A stretch of DNA of 7,113 bases from Bacillota bacterium. GTDB taxonomy: Bacteria; Bacillota; Bacilli; Alicyclobacillales; Alicyclobacillaceae. This document shows, piece by piece, positions 1 to 5,262 of the stretch; position 1 is the stretch's first letter; every line of letters begins with the position of its first letter. The notes under the pieces were generated by a model that saw only the letters and a list, made by a program, of their open reading frames with translations, was not told the origin of the DNA and made no database searches. The position numbers and the translations under genes are program-made. Location of the stretch: assembly GCA_021820805.1 (NCBI GenBank), contig JAKADF010000165.1, forward strand, positions 1 to 7,113. The letters are read 5' to 3'.

Positions 1-11
1 TACTTTCCTCG

Positions 12-46
12 ACTTCGCTTGTGGTTCATCCACTACAAAGCGGAGT
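12..46 (+). other. Imperfect hairpin in the upstream leader
   Basis: An imperfect inverted repeat: positions 12-20 pair with 38-46 (one G-U pair), and GTGG at 21-24 pairs with CCAC at 30-33 around a 5-base loop, leaving TACA at 34-37 as a bulge. No run of T follows, so it does not meet the usual description of an intrinsic terminator. It could be a remnant or weak 3' end of an upstream gene lying outside the window. Seen in sequence; the role is unknown. Confidence 0.25.
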
Positions 47-114
47 AGTTGTCCGAATTTGTCCCTACATCATATGTACAGACTTTGGGTTTATGTGTAT
101 TCGCCTAGATTCGC

Positions 115-120
115 TATAAT
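115..120 (+). promoter_or_regulatory. Probable -10 box of a housekeeping promoter ahead of ypjD
   Basis: A perfect TATAAT lies at 115-120. The -35 region is poor: TTATGT at 91-96 gives an 18-base spacer but matches TTGACA only at the first two positions, and there is no TG extension before the -10. A start of transcription near 126-128 would follow. That start would cut into the only Shine-Dalgarno-like sequence of the ATG at 136, which favours the downstream start at 208. The -10 is seen directly; promoter activity is inferred. Confidence 0.42.
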
Positions 121-191
121 AGGTAAAGGATCACGATGCACATGGATTTTGTAAAAAGATACTTTCCAGTTAAACTGTGCGACTCACGTTT

Positions 192-196
192 GGAGG
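192..196 (+). promoter_or_regulatory. Shine-Dalgarno that sets the ypjD start
   Basis: GGAGG at 192-196 stands 11 bases before the ATG at 208. This is the strongest ribosome binding site near the 5' end of the MazG-like gene. The upstream in-frame ATG at 136 has only AAAGGA (125-130), which probably overlaps the transcription start. Confidence 0.6.
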
Positions 197-207
197 ATTT
201 ATTTTTT

Positions 208-522
208 ATGTATATTTCAAACATGCAGCAAGAAGTCCATCGGTATATCAGCCAGTTTAAAGAAGGTTACTTCTTGCCGATGACCTTGGTTGTTCGTTTA
301 AGTGAAGAGTTAGGTGAACTGGCAAGAGAAGTAAACCACTTGTATGGAGAAAAACCCAAGAAAAAAACAGAAGAGGAAGGCAGCATTGCGCTTGAACTAG
401 GCGACATGTTATTTGTCATCACATGTCTCGCAAATCGTCTAGGAATTGATCTCAATCAATCGTTTCAAGATGTAATGAACAAATTTGAAACAAGAGACAA
501 AGATAGATGGACGCGAATCTAG
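208..522 (+). CDS. ypjD: MazG-family nucleotide pyrophosphohydrolase, YpjD type
   Basis: Predicted cytoplasmic NTP pyrophosphohydrolase of 104 residues, consisting of one MazG-like all-alpha domain. The Mg2+-binding signatures are visible: EELGE (residues 33-37) in the first helix pair and ELGD (63-66) in the second. The segments QFKEGYF, ELAREVNH and ETRDKDRWTR closely match what I recall of B. subtilis YpjD, a protein of about 111 residues directly upstream of dapB, as here. Family members hydrolyse (d)NTPs to the monophosphate and pyrophosphate; the in vivo substrate of YpjD-type proteins is not settled. I chose ATG 208 because family homology begins there and GGAGG precedes it. An in-frame ATG at 136 would add 24 residues with no family resemblance. 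A 76-base gap separates it from the next gene. The family call is firm; the start is likely. Confidence 0.9.
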   Translation: MYISNMQQEVHRYISQFKEGYFLPMTLVVRLSEELGELAREVNHLYGEKPKKKTEEEGSIALELGDMLFVITCLANRLGIDLNQSFQDVMNKFETRDKDRWTRI

Positions 523-559
523 CCTAATTCAGAGTTTGGCTGGGCCGAGGTACAATCCA

Positions 560-589
560 CCCGTTCATCGTGACATAGGATGATACGGG
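560..589 (+). promoter_or_regulatory. Hairpin overlapping the Shine-Dalgarno of the small TPR gene
   Basis: CCCGT (560-564) and TCATC (565-569) pair with GATGA (579-583) and ACGGG (585-589), giving ten Watson-Crick pairs interrupted only by a bulged T at 584, with a 9-base loop. The last three paired bases (587-589) are the first three of the GGGGG/GGTGA Shine-Dalgarno of the gene at 599. In RNA this could restrict ribosome access. There is no T run after it, so it is not an intrinsic terminator. The structure is read from sequence; a regulatory role is inference. Confidence 0.45.
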
Positions 590-598
590 GGTGAAGGC

Positions 599-1024
599 AT
601 GCAAGGTGAACATTACTTAAAAGCAGCATACGCCTACTTATATATTAGAGATTTTGAGCATGCACAGGAAGCGTTCGAAAAAGCAATTGCATCAGATCCG
701 TTTAATGCCTTGTACTACTTTCATGCTTCCATCACTGCTTTGCGAAGTGAAGATTTTGACCTTGCAATGACGTGGGCCCTGCGTGCTGCAAAACTTGAAC
801 CAGATAATCCAATGTACAAACAACATTTAGATGTTGTGATGGCAGCTATTTATAATCGCGATGCGCGAACTGCCTTTTTAAACGGAGATGTAGATGAGGC
901 TATGAAGCGATTTAAATCTGCACTTGAACTTGATCCGCTGAATGAAGAAGCACAACAGGCGCTGTATTCACTAGATGAGTCATATTACAAGGTACCAGAT
1001 ACCAAACAGGAGGGTACATCTTGA
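599..1024 (+). CDS. Small TPR-repeat protein of unknown function
   Basis: A 141-residue protein made almost entirely of tetratricopeptide repeats. TPR1 spans about 3-36, with the typical A..Y at its centre, A.E.FEKAI and a closing DPFN. TPR2 spans about 37-70 and ends in EPDNP. TPR3 spans about 84-117, contains GDVDEAMKRFKSALELDP, and follows a linking helix. No signal peptide, membrane segment or catalytic motif is visible, so a soluble scaffold or adaptor is the reasonable reading; the partner is unknown. The start ATG 599 has GGGGGTGA at 587-594, part of which lies in a hairpin. The stop TGA (1022-1024) overlaps the TTG start of dapB by four bases, so the two are probably translationally coupled. 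B. subtilis has no gene in this place between ypjD and dapB. It is not the much larger YpiA. Confidence 0.85.
   Translation: MQGEHYLKAAYAYLYIRDFEHAQEAFEKAIASDPFNALYYFHASITALRSEDFDLAMTWALRAAKLEPDNPMYKQHLDVVMAAIYNRDARTAFLNGDVDEAMKRFKSALELDPLNEEAQQALYSLDESYYKVPDTKQEGTS
1008..1014 (+). promoter_or_regulatory. Shine-Dalgarno supporting the TTG start of dapB
   Basis: AGGAGGG at 1008-1014 lies six bases before the TTG at 1021. It is a strong site at good spacing and decides the non-ATG start. It sits inside the last codons of the TPR gene. Confidence 0.75.
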
Positions 1025-1749
1025 CTAATAGTAAGATCCGAATAGCAATAGCGGGTGTGACGGGGAAAATGGGACTCGAAGCTACCCGCACAATCTCTTT
1101 AGATCCTAGATTTGAAGTGTGCGCAGGATTAATTCGCAACATGGGACAAGCCCAAGATTTAAACATGACTTTTCCTTTGTTCGATGACCCAGCATCACTG
1201 ATTGAGGAGACGAAACCTGACATATGGCTTGATTTAACGGATGCAAAAAGTGTTATTTTGCATATTGATCTTGCTATTGATTTTGGCATTCGGCCCATAG
1301 TTGGTGCAACAGGATATCAACAGAGCGATATTAAAAGATGGGACTATGCTTGCAAAGACAAAAAAATTGGCGGAATCGCCTGCCCGAACTTTGCGATTGG
1401 TGCATTGCTCATGATGCGTTTTGCATCTGAAGCTGCGAAGTTTTTTAAAAAGGCAGAGATCATAGAACTTCATCACGATGGCAAAAAGGATGCCCCGTCT
1501 GGAACAGCAAAACGCACTGCCGAAGAAATGGCGAGAGAGCTTTCTGGCTCAGAAGTTCCAATCCACAGTGTTCGATTGCCAGGCCTTGTTGCACACCAAG
1601 AGGTATTGTTCGGAGGAGTTGGAGAAGTTTTGACTATACGACACGACTCATTATCCAGGCAAAGCTTCATGAGTGGAATTCTAGTTGCTTGCGAGCATGT
1701 TTCTCGACTTGAAGGAATGGTTTATGGACTAGAAAACCTGCTTTGGTGA
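1021..1749 (+). CDS. dapB: 4-hydroxy-tetrahydrodipicolinate reductase
   Basis: Cytoplasmic NAD(P)H-dependent reductase of the lysine/diaminopimelate pathway, making tetrahydrodipicolinate from the DapA product. The N-terminal Rossmann fold has GVTGKMG (12-18); VGATG (94-98) and PNFAIGA (122-128) follow. The catalytic block HHDGKKDAPSGTA (151-163) supplies the proton-donor His151 and Lys155, which correspond to E. coli His159 and Lys163. The end, from about 201, reads GEVLTIRHDS then SFMSG, as in the family. At 242 residues it is short; the family is usually about 265-270. Most of the loss is in the loop after the GTA helix, before IHSVRLPG (181-188). The acidic residue that usually follows strand 2 (E. 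coli Glu38) appears to be Ile38, followed by Arg39. The start is TTG, set by AGGAGGG. bshA follows after 25 bases. Confidence 0.96.
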   Translation: MTNSKIRIAIAGVTGKMGLEATRTISLDPRFEVCAGLIRNMGQAQDLNMTFPLFDDPASLIEETKPDIWLDLTDAKSVILHIDLAIDFGIRPIVGATGYQQSDIKRWDYACKDKKIGGIACPNFAIGALLMMRFASEAAKFFKKAEIIELHHDGKKDAPSGTAKRTAEEMARELSGSEVPIHSVRLPGLVAHQEVLFGGVGEVLTIRHDSLSRQSFMSGILVACEHVSRLEGMVYGLENLLW

Positions 1750-1761
1750 CGTATCTAGACC

Positions 1762-1768
1762 GGAGGGG
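1762..1768 (+). promoter_or_regulatory. Shine-Dalgarno supporting the TTG start of bshA
   Basis: GGAGGGG at 1762-1768 lies six bases before the TTG at 1775. The frame starting there immediately gives the conserved KIGISCYP beginning of BshA. Another TTG at 1771 is out of frame and can be ignored. Confidence 0.75.
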
Positions 1769-1774
1769 AATTGG

Positions 1775-2911
1775 TTGAAAATCGGGATAAGTTGTTATCC
1801 AACAGTTGGCGGTTCAGGTGCTGTAGCAACTGAACTCGGAAAAGCTCTCGCGAGCGTTGGCCACCAAGTACACTTTATTGTTACGGACGTACCTTTCCGT
1901 CTTGGCGGTTTTCATGAAAATATATTTGTTCATCAGATAGATACTATGTCATACCCCGTCCTGCGGACACCACCATACGATTTCTCATTGTCTGCGCTTA
2001 TGGCAAGTGTGATTAACCAGTACGATCTTGATATCCTGCACGTTCATTATGCATTGCCGTTTGCCGTTTGTGCATTTTTGGCACGAGAGTTGCTGGGAAA
2101 CCATCACGTTCGTATTGTCACGACTCTGCACGGTACAGATGTAACTGTTTTAGCACAAGATAAAAGTCTTAAACAAGTTATGAAGCTTGGTATCGAGAAA
2201 AGCGATGCGGTTACTGCCGTAAGTCACAGCCTGATTCAAGAAACGAAAGATTTGTTTTCAACGTTAAAACCAATTCAATGTATATATAATTTTGTTGATA
2301 CCAATACATTTAGGCCATTAAGTCCAATGGAAGTCCGTCATTGCTTTGCCCCATCAGGAGAGAAGGTTTTATTACATATATCAAATTTCCGTAAGGTGAA
2401 ACGGATATCAGATGTGATTCAGATCTTTTCAACGGTCGAATCCCAAATTCCAAGCCGTCTAATCATGATTGGTGAAGGTCCGGAATTACAACCAGCAAGA
2501 GAACTCGTATATAAGTTGAAATTGGAAGACAAAGTCAGGTTTTTTGGTAAACAAGATGAGGTCGCGCCTTTATTCGCAGCTGCTGATATATTTCTTCTTC
2601 CTTCTGCTAAGGAAAGTTTTGGTCTCGTCGCCCTTGAGGCTATGGCATGCGGTGTACCAGTTATTGGCTCAACTGCAGGTGGAATACCCGAAGTTGTCAC
2701 ACACGGTGAGACGGGTTACTTGTCACAAGTCGGAGATATTGAGGATATGGCGCGTAATGTCCTTACACTTTTGCAAGATGATGAACAATATGAAAAAATG
2801 TCAATTGCTGCTCGCGTCAGATCGCAAGAAAAATTCAATATTCGTGATAAAGTACAAGAATACGAAGCGCTTTATCGTAAATTGACTGATGAGAGCAACT
2901 CAAAATGGTAG
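1775..2911 (+). CDS. bshA: N-acetyl-alpha-D-glucosaminyl L-malate synthase
   Basis: Retaining GT4-family glycosyltransferase (GT-B fold) that joins UDP-GlcNAc to L-malate, the first step of bacillithiol synthesis in the cytoplasm. Its 378 residues match the usual length of about 377. Visible marks are CYPTVGGSG (7-15) in the N-terminal acceptor domain, HVHYALP (89-95), TLHGTD (117-122), TAVSHSL (147-153), YNFVD (171-175), SNFRKVKR (203-210) opening the donor-binding domain, the E-X7-E pair Glu280/Glu288 in KESFGLVALEAMACG, and AGGIPEV (301-307). These agree with B. subtilis BshA (formerly YpjH) as I recall it, more specifically than with a generic GT4 enzyme. The start is TTG 1775. The last seven bases overlap cca, so the two are coupled. 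bshB1 and mgsA, which lie between dapB and bshA in B. subtilis, are absent here. Confidence 0.95.
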   Translation: MKIGISCYPTVGGSGAVATELGKALASVGHQVHFIVTDVPFRLGGFHENIFVHQIDTMSYPVLRTPPYDFSLSALMASVINQYDLDILHVHYALPFAVCAFLARELLGNHHVRIVTTLHGTDVTVLAQDKSLKQVMKLGIEKSDAVTAVSHSLIQETKDLFSTLKPIQCIYNFVDTNTFRPLSPMEVRHCFAPSGEKVLLHISNFRKVKRISDVIQIFSTVESQIPSRLIMIGEGPELQPARELVYKLKLEDKVRFFGKQDEVAPLFAAADIFLLPSAKESFGLVALEAMACGVPVIGSTAGGIPEVVTHGETGYLSQVGDIEDMARNVLTLLQDDEQYEKMSIAARVRSQEKFNIRDKVQEYEALYRKLTDESNSKW

Positions 2912-4170
2912 TAACCAAAAACATTCCCAGTGCAGTAAAACATGTACTCTATACATTGCAATCTAATGGATATGAAGCTGAACTCGTCGGTGGATGTGTC
3001 CGTGATATGCTGTTATCAAGACCTGTGAACGACTACGATATCGCAACAAGTGCACTCCCAATGGATGTGGTTCGGTTATTTTCGAGCACGCGCGGCACTG
3101 GGCTCAAACATGGAACTGTAACAGTAGCTTCTGACCCTGCTTGTGCTGTTGAAGTGACTACCTATCGTGCAGAATCAGCTTATTCTGACGGTCGCCATCC
3201 AGACAGCGTGACATTTGGTGCAACTCTTTATGAGGATCTAGCAAGACGTGATTTTACAGTAAATGCAATGGCACTGACGGAATCAGGTCAGATAATCGAT
3301 CCGTTTGAAGGGCAAACCGATTTATTCGAGAAGCGTATCCGAGCCGTTGGTGTCGCCAGGGATAGATTTAGCGAAGACAGTCTGCGTATTTTGCGCGCGA
3401 TCCGTTTTGCTGCACAGCTGTCGTTTCAGGTAGAACAGACGACTCTCGCAGCAATGAATGAAACATCAGAAGGTCTGTGCCGCGTATCCAAAGAGCGAAT
3501 TGGTGAGGAGTTTTCGAAAATAGCAAGGGCAAATTGGTGGCATGTTGTATCATTGCTTGCAAATAACCAATTTCTTACGAACCTGCCTGAACCAATTAAG
3601 CACATGCAACATTACTTTGAATCTTTGTCCGGAATCCAAGCGGATCGGCAAAAAAACTGGAATAACCGATTCCCGAAAACTGATGAACAAACTTACTCGT
3701 TGGCAACTTGGAGTACATGGCTTATGTTCGCAGATGACCCAGAGCTGACTGCAAGAAGTTTGTTCAAGCAATTTGCACTTGGTATTCGTGAAGCAAAGGT
3801 AATTGGCACAATTGCAGGTATTGCGAAACAGGAACTTGAAAACTGGTCCACTATGAAATGGAGAGAAACATTCTTTCATGTAAAACCAGCTTGGGTTCAA
3901 ATTGCGGCAAAAATTCGTGACGGTCTCTGTTTCAACACACAGGTCAGTTACGAACAACTTTTTTCAAGCCAGGCATCCATACAGCCGATTTGGTCGAGAA
4001 CAGACTTAGCGATTACTGCAGAAGATCTGGTGTCCTTTGGTATGACAGGCCCGCAAATCGGACAAGCCTTCACAGTGTTGTGCGATGCTGTACTTTCAGG
4101 AGAGATAGAAAATACAAAACTAAAATTAATTGCATACTTGAAAAATTGTTTAGTAGAAGGGCGCGTGTAG
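2905..4170 (+). CDS. cca: CCA tRNA nucleotidyltransferase (class II)
   Basis: Adds or repairs the 3'-terminal CCA of tRNAs without a nucleic acid template. It has 421 residues, slightly longer than B. subtilis Cca at about 397. The head domain shows LVGGCVRD (27-34), the metal-binding Asp43 and Asp45 in NDYDIAT, the flexible-loop region YRAESAYSDGRHPDSV (87-102) and RRDFTVNAMA (114-123). The neck has the nucleotide-selecting EDSLR (157-161), followed by RAIRFAA. The C-terminal body ends with the conserved DLVSFGMTGPQIG (374-386). An intact flexible loop plus the EDxxR motif suggest a full CCA-adding enzyme rather than one that adds only CC or only A; that is inference. The start ATG 2905 lies inside the end of bshA with no clear Shine-Dalgarno, as expected for translational coupling. 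The stop is two bases before the proposed birA start. Confidence 0.95.
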   Translation: MVVTKNIPSAVKHVLYTLQSNGYEAELVGGCVRDMLLSRPVNDYDIATSALPMDVVRLFSSTRGTGLKHGTVTVASDPACAVEVTTYRAESAYSDGRHPDSVTFGATLYEDLARRDFTVNAMALTESGQIIDPFEGQTDLFEKRIRAVGVARDRFSEDSLRILRAIRFAAQLSFQVEQTTLAAMNETSEGLCRVSKERIGEEFSKIARANWWHVVSLLANNQFLTNLPEPIKHMQHYFESLSGIQADRQKNWNNRFPKTDEQTYSLATWSTWLMFADDPELTARSLFKQFALGIREAKVIGTIAGIAKQELENWSTMKWRETFFHVKPAWVQIAAKIRDGLCFNTQVSYEQLFSSQASIQPIWSRTDLAITAEDLVSFGMTGPQIGQAFTVLCDAVLSGEIENTKLKLIAYLKNCLVEGRV

Positions 4171-4172
4171 GA

Positions 4173-5186
4173 TTGGAAACATTGCTCCAAAATATCCATG
4201 ATTCGGACACGACTCGTAATGCAATGGTGAGAGCGTTTCTTGCGGCAGACGGAGAATTCGTATCTGGAGAGATGCTGAGCCAAAAGCTTGGCGTTACTAG
4301 AACAGCTATATGGAAACACATTAATACGCTTGAGTCGCTTGGATTCGTATTTGAATCCATTCATCGACGCGGATATCGGCTGACCTACATTCCAGACATT
4401 ATCCTGGAACCACTGCTTGAACCACACTTAGCGCCAACCACTAAGCTTGGACGCAGTGTAATTTATTTAAAAGAGGTAGACTCCACGAACGCCGCAGCAC
4501 AAAAACTCGTACACCAAGGTGCCAAGCATGGTACTGTTGTGAGTGCAGGCTTGCAAACAGGCGGCAAGGGCCGCAGGGGAAGAGTTTGGTTCTCACCTAA
4601 AGGGGGACTATGGTTATCAATTATTACGAGACAGCCATTTCCGCTGCAAAGAGCTGCGGAACTAACGCTCTTAGCAAGCGTAGGAATCAGACGTGCAATT
4701 CACAAAGTATCAGGTATCGATGTACGAATCAAATGGCCAAACGATTTACTTTTAAACGAAAAGAAAGTATGCGGTATTCTTGCGGAAATTCGCGCAGATG
4801 GGGAAAATGTACACTATGCTGTCATTGGTTTTGGAATTAACACAAATATCGAGCGTAATCTTTTTCCAGAACAATTGGAGACAATCGCTACATCACTTTA
4901 TGGAGAAACCGGAAAACAAATCTCAAATGTTGCGCTTGCTGGCGAAATTTTAAATGAATTGGATCCGTTATTTACGAATCTTGCAGCCGGCACATCTGGA
5001 TTTCGCGATGTTTTAAGTGAATGGAAAGAAGGATGTGCGACGCTTGGAAAACGGATACACATACAAACACCTCGAACGCTATTGACTGGAACTGCAGTTG
5101 ATGTAGATGCTTTAGGCATCTTATATATAAAACAAGACAACGGTGAAATCATACCAGTGCATAGTGGTGACATCCTTTTTGACTAA
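4173..5186 (+). CDS. birA: Biotin-protein ligase / biotin operon repressor
   Basis: Bifunctional class II enzyme: it makes biotinyl-5'-AMP, transfers biotin to a lysine of carrier proteins such as acetyl-CoA carboxylase, and represses biotin genes through its DNA-binding domain. From TTG 4173 it has 337 residues (B. subtilis BirA about 325). The N-terminal winged helix spans about 18-72, with the helix-turn-helix at 31-55 (SGEMLSQKLG, TRTAIWKHI) and GYRL at 67-70. The catalytic core shows DSTN (103-106), the biotin/ATP loop TGGKGRRGRVW (129-139), KWPNDLL (188-194, with the key Lys188), GILAE (201-205) and GFGINTN (219-225). A C-terminal SH3-like domain follows. The start is uncertain: TTG 4173 has AGAAGGG (4155-4161) 11 bases upstream, while TTG 4182 has AGGA (4169-4172) nine bases upstream. 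ATG 4224 would cut into the first helix. In-frame ATGs inside cca are unlikely. Confidence 0.94.
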   Translation: METLLQNIHDSDTTRNAMVRAFLAADGEFVSGEMLSQKLGVTRTAIWKHINTLESLGFVFESIHRRGYRLTYIPDIILEPLLEPHLAPTTKLGRSVIYLKEVDSTNAAAQKLVHQGAKHGTVVSAGLQTGGKGRRGRVWFSPKGGLWLSIITRQPFPLQRAAELTLLASVGIRRAIHKVSGIDVRIKWPNDLLLNEKKVCGILAEIRADGENVHYAVIGFGINTNIERNLFPEQLETIATSLYGETGKQISNVALAGEILNELDPLFTNLAAGTSGFRDVLSEWKEGCATLGKRIHIQTPRTLLTGTAVDVDALGILYIKQDNGEIIPVHSGDILFD

Positions 5187-5206
5187 CTGGTTAGTCCAGC
5201 TTAGTC
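5181..5206 (+). other. Ten-bp hairpin spanning the birA stop codon
   Basis: Positions 5181-5190 pair with CCAG (5196-5199) and TTAGTC (5201-5206), with a single bulged C at 5200 and the loop TTAGT. The same bases can instead form the dyad GACTAAC/GTTAGTC (5181-5187 with 5190-5196). The birA stop codon (5184-5186) is in the 5' arm. The downstream sequence is AT-rich (GAATAAATTATG) but has no T run, so it is at best a weak terminator. It may instead be an mRNA processing or stabilising structure. Confidence 0.4.
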
Positions 5207-5227
5207 GAATAAATTATGTGCCTCTTA

Positions 5228-5248
5228 GAACATTCTATTTGTATGTTC
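5228..5248 (+). promoter_or_regulatory. Inverted repeat directly before the Shine-Dalgarno of the large TPR gene
   Basis: GAACAT (5228-5233) and ATGTTC (5243-5248) are perfect complements separated by nine bases, and the repeat ends one base before AAGGAGGT. It could be a protein-binding dyad or a small mRNA hairpin. The spacing is wrong for a LexA box. Only the dyad is seen; its role is a guess. Confidence 0.3.
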
Positions 5249-5256
5249 AAGGAGGT
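5249..5256 (+). promoter_or_regulatory. Shine-Dalgarno that sets the start of the large TPR gene
   Basis: AAGGAGGT at 5249-5256 is a full consensus site six bases before ATG 5263. It rules out the in-frame ATG at 5143, which lies inside birA and would add 40 residues lacking TPR character. Confidence 0.85.
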
Positions 5257-5262
5257 CTGCTG

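Noticed and set aside
1..48. Open frame in phase with position 1 ending in TAG at 46-48, a possible C-terminus of an upstream gene.
   Set aside because: Only 15 codons with no recognisable motif; an open stretch this short is expected by chance, and the other + frames are open here too.
66..78. Small dyad TACAT-CAT-ATGTA as a possible operator upstream of the promoter.
   Set aside because: Five-bp arms in AT-rich DNA are common by chance, and no known operator consensus fits.
536..556. TTGGCT (536-541) and TACAAT (551-556) as a promoter before the small TPR gene.
   Set aside because: The spacer is only nine bases, far short of the usual 16-18.
2278..2292. AT-rich TATATATAAT inside bshA as an internal promoter.
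   Set aside because: It encodes conserved residues (CIYNF) of BshA and no convincing -35 box is upstream.
3990..4172. Longer birA starting at ATG 3990 inside cca.
   Set aside because: It would add 61 residues with no BirA similarity, overlap cca by 181 bases, and lacks a ribosome site.
3550..4427. Long minus-strand open frames across cca and birA (about 3550-3957 and 3948-4427).
   Set aside because: They lie opposite firmly identified genes, show no domain motifs, and are rich in Cys, Ser and Phe as antisense shadows usually are.
5181..5196. CTAAC/GTTAG dyad after birA as a BirA operator for autoregulation.
   Set aside because: Firmicute BirA sites have GTTAAC-type half-sites about 15 bases apart; this dyad has a two-base centre and lacks that half-site.
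5228..5248. GAACAT...ATGTTC as a LexA (SOS) box upstream of the TPR-dinG pair.
   Set aside because: Gram-positive LexA boxes have GAAC and GTTC separated by four bases; here 13 bases separate them.
5143..5262. Longer TPR protein starting at ATG 5143 inside birA.
   Set aside because: The added 40 residues are translated from the end of birA and the intergenic leader; the consensus AAGGAGGT points to ATG 5263.
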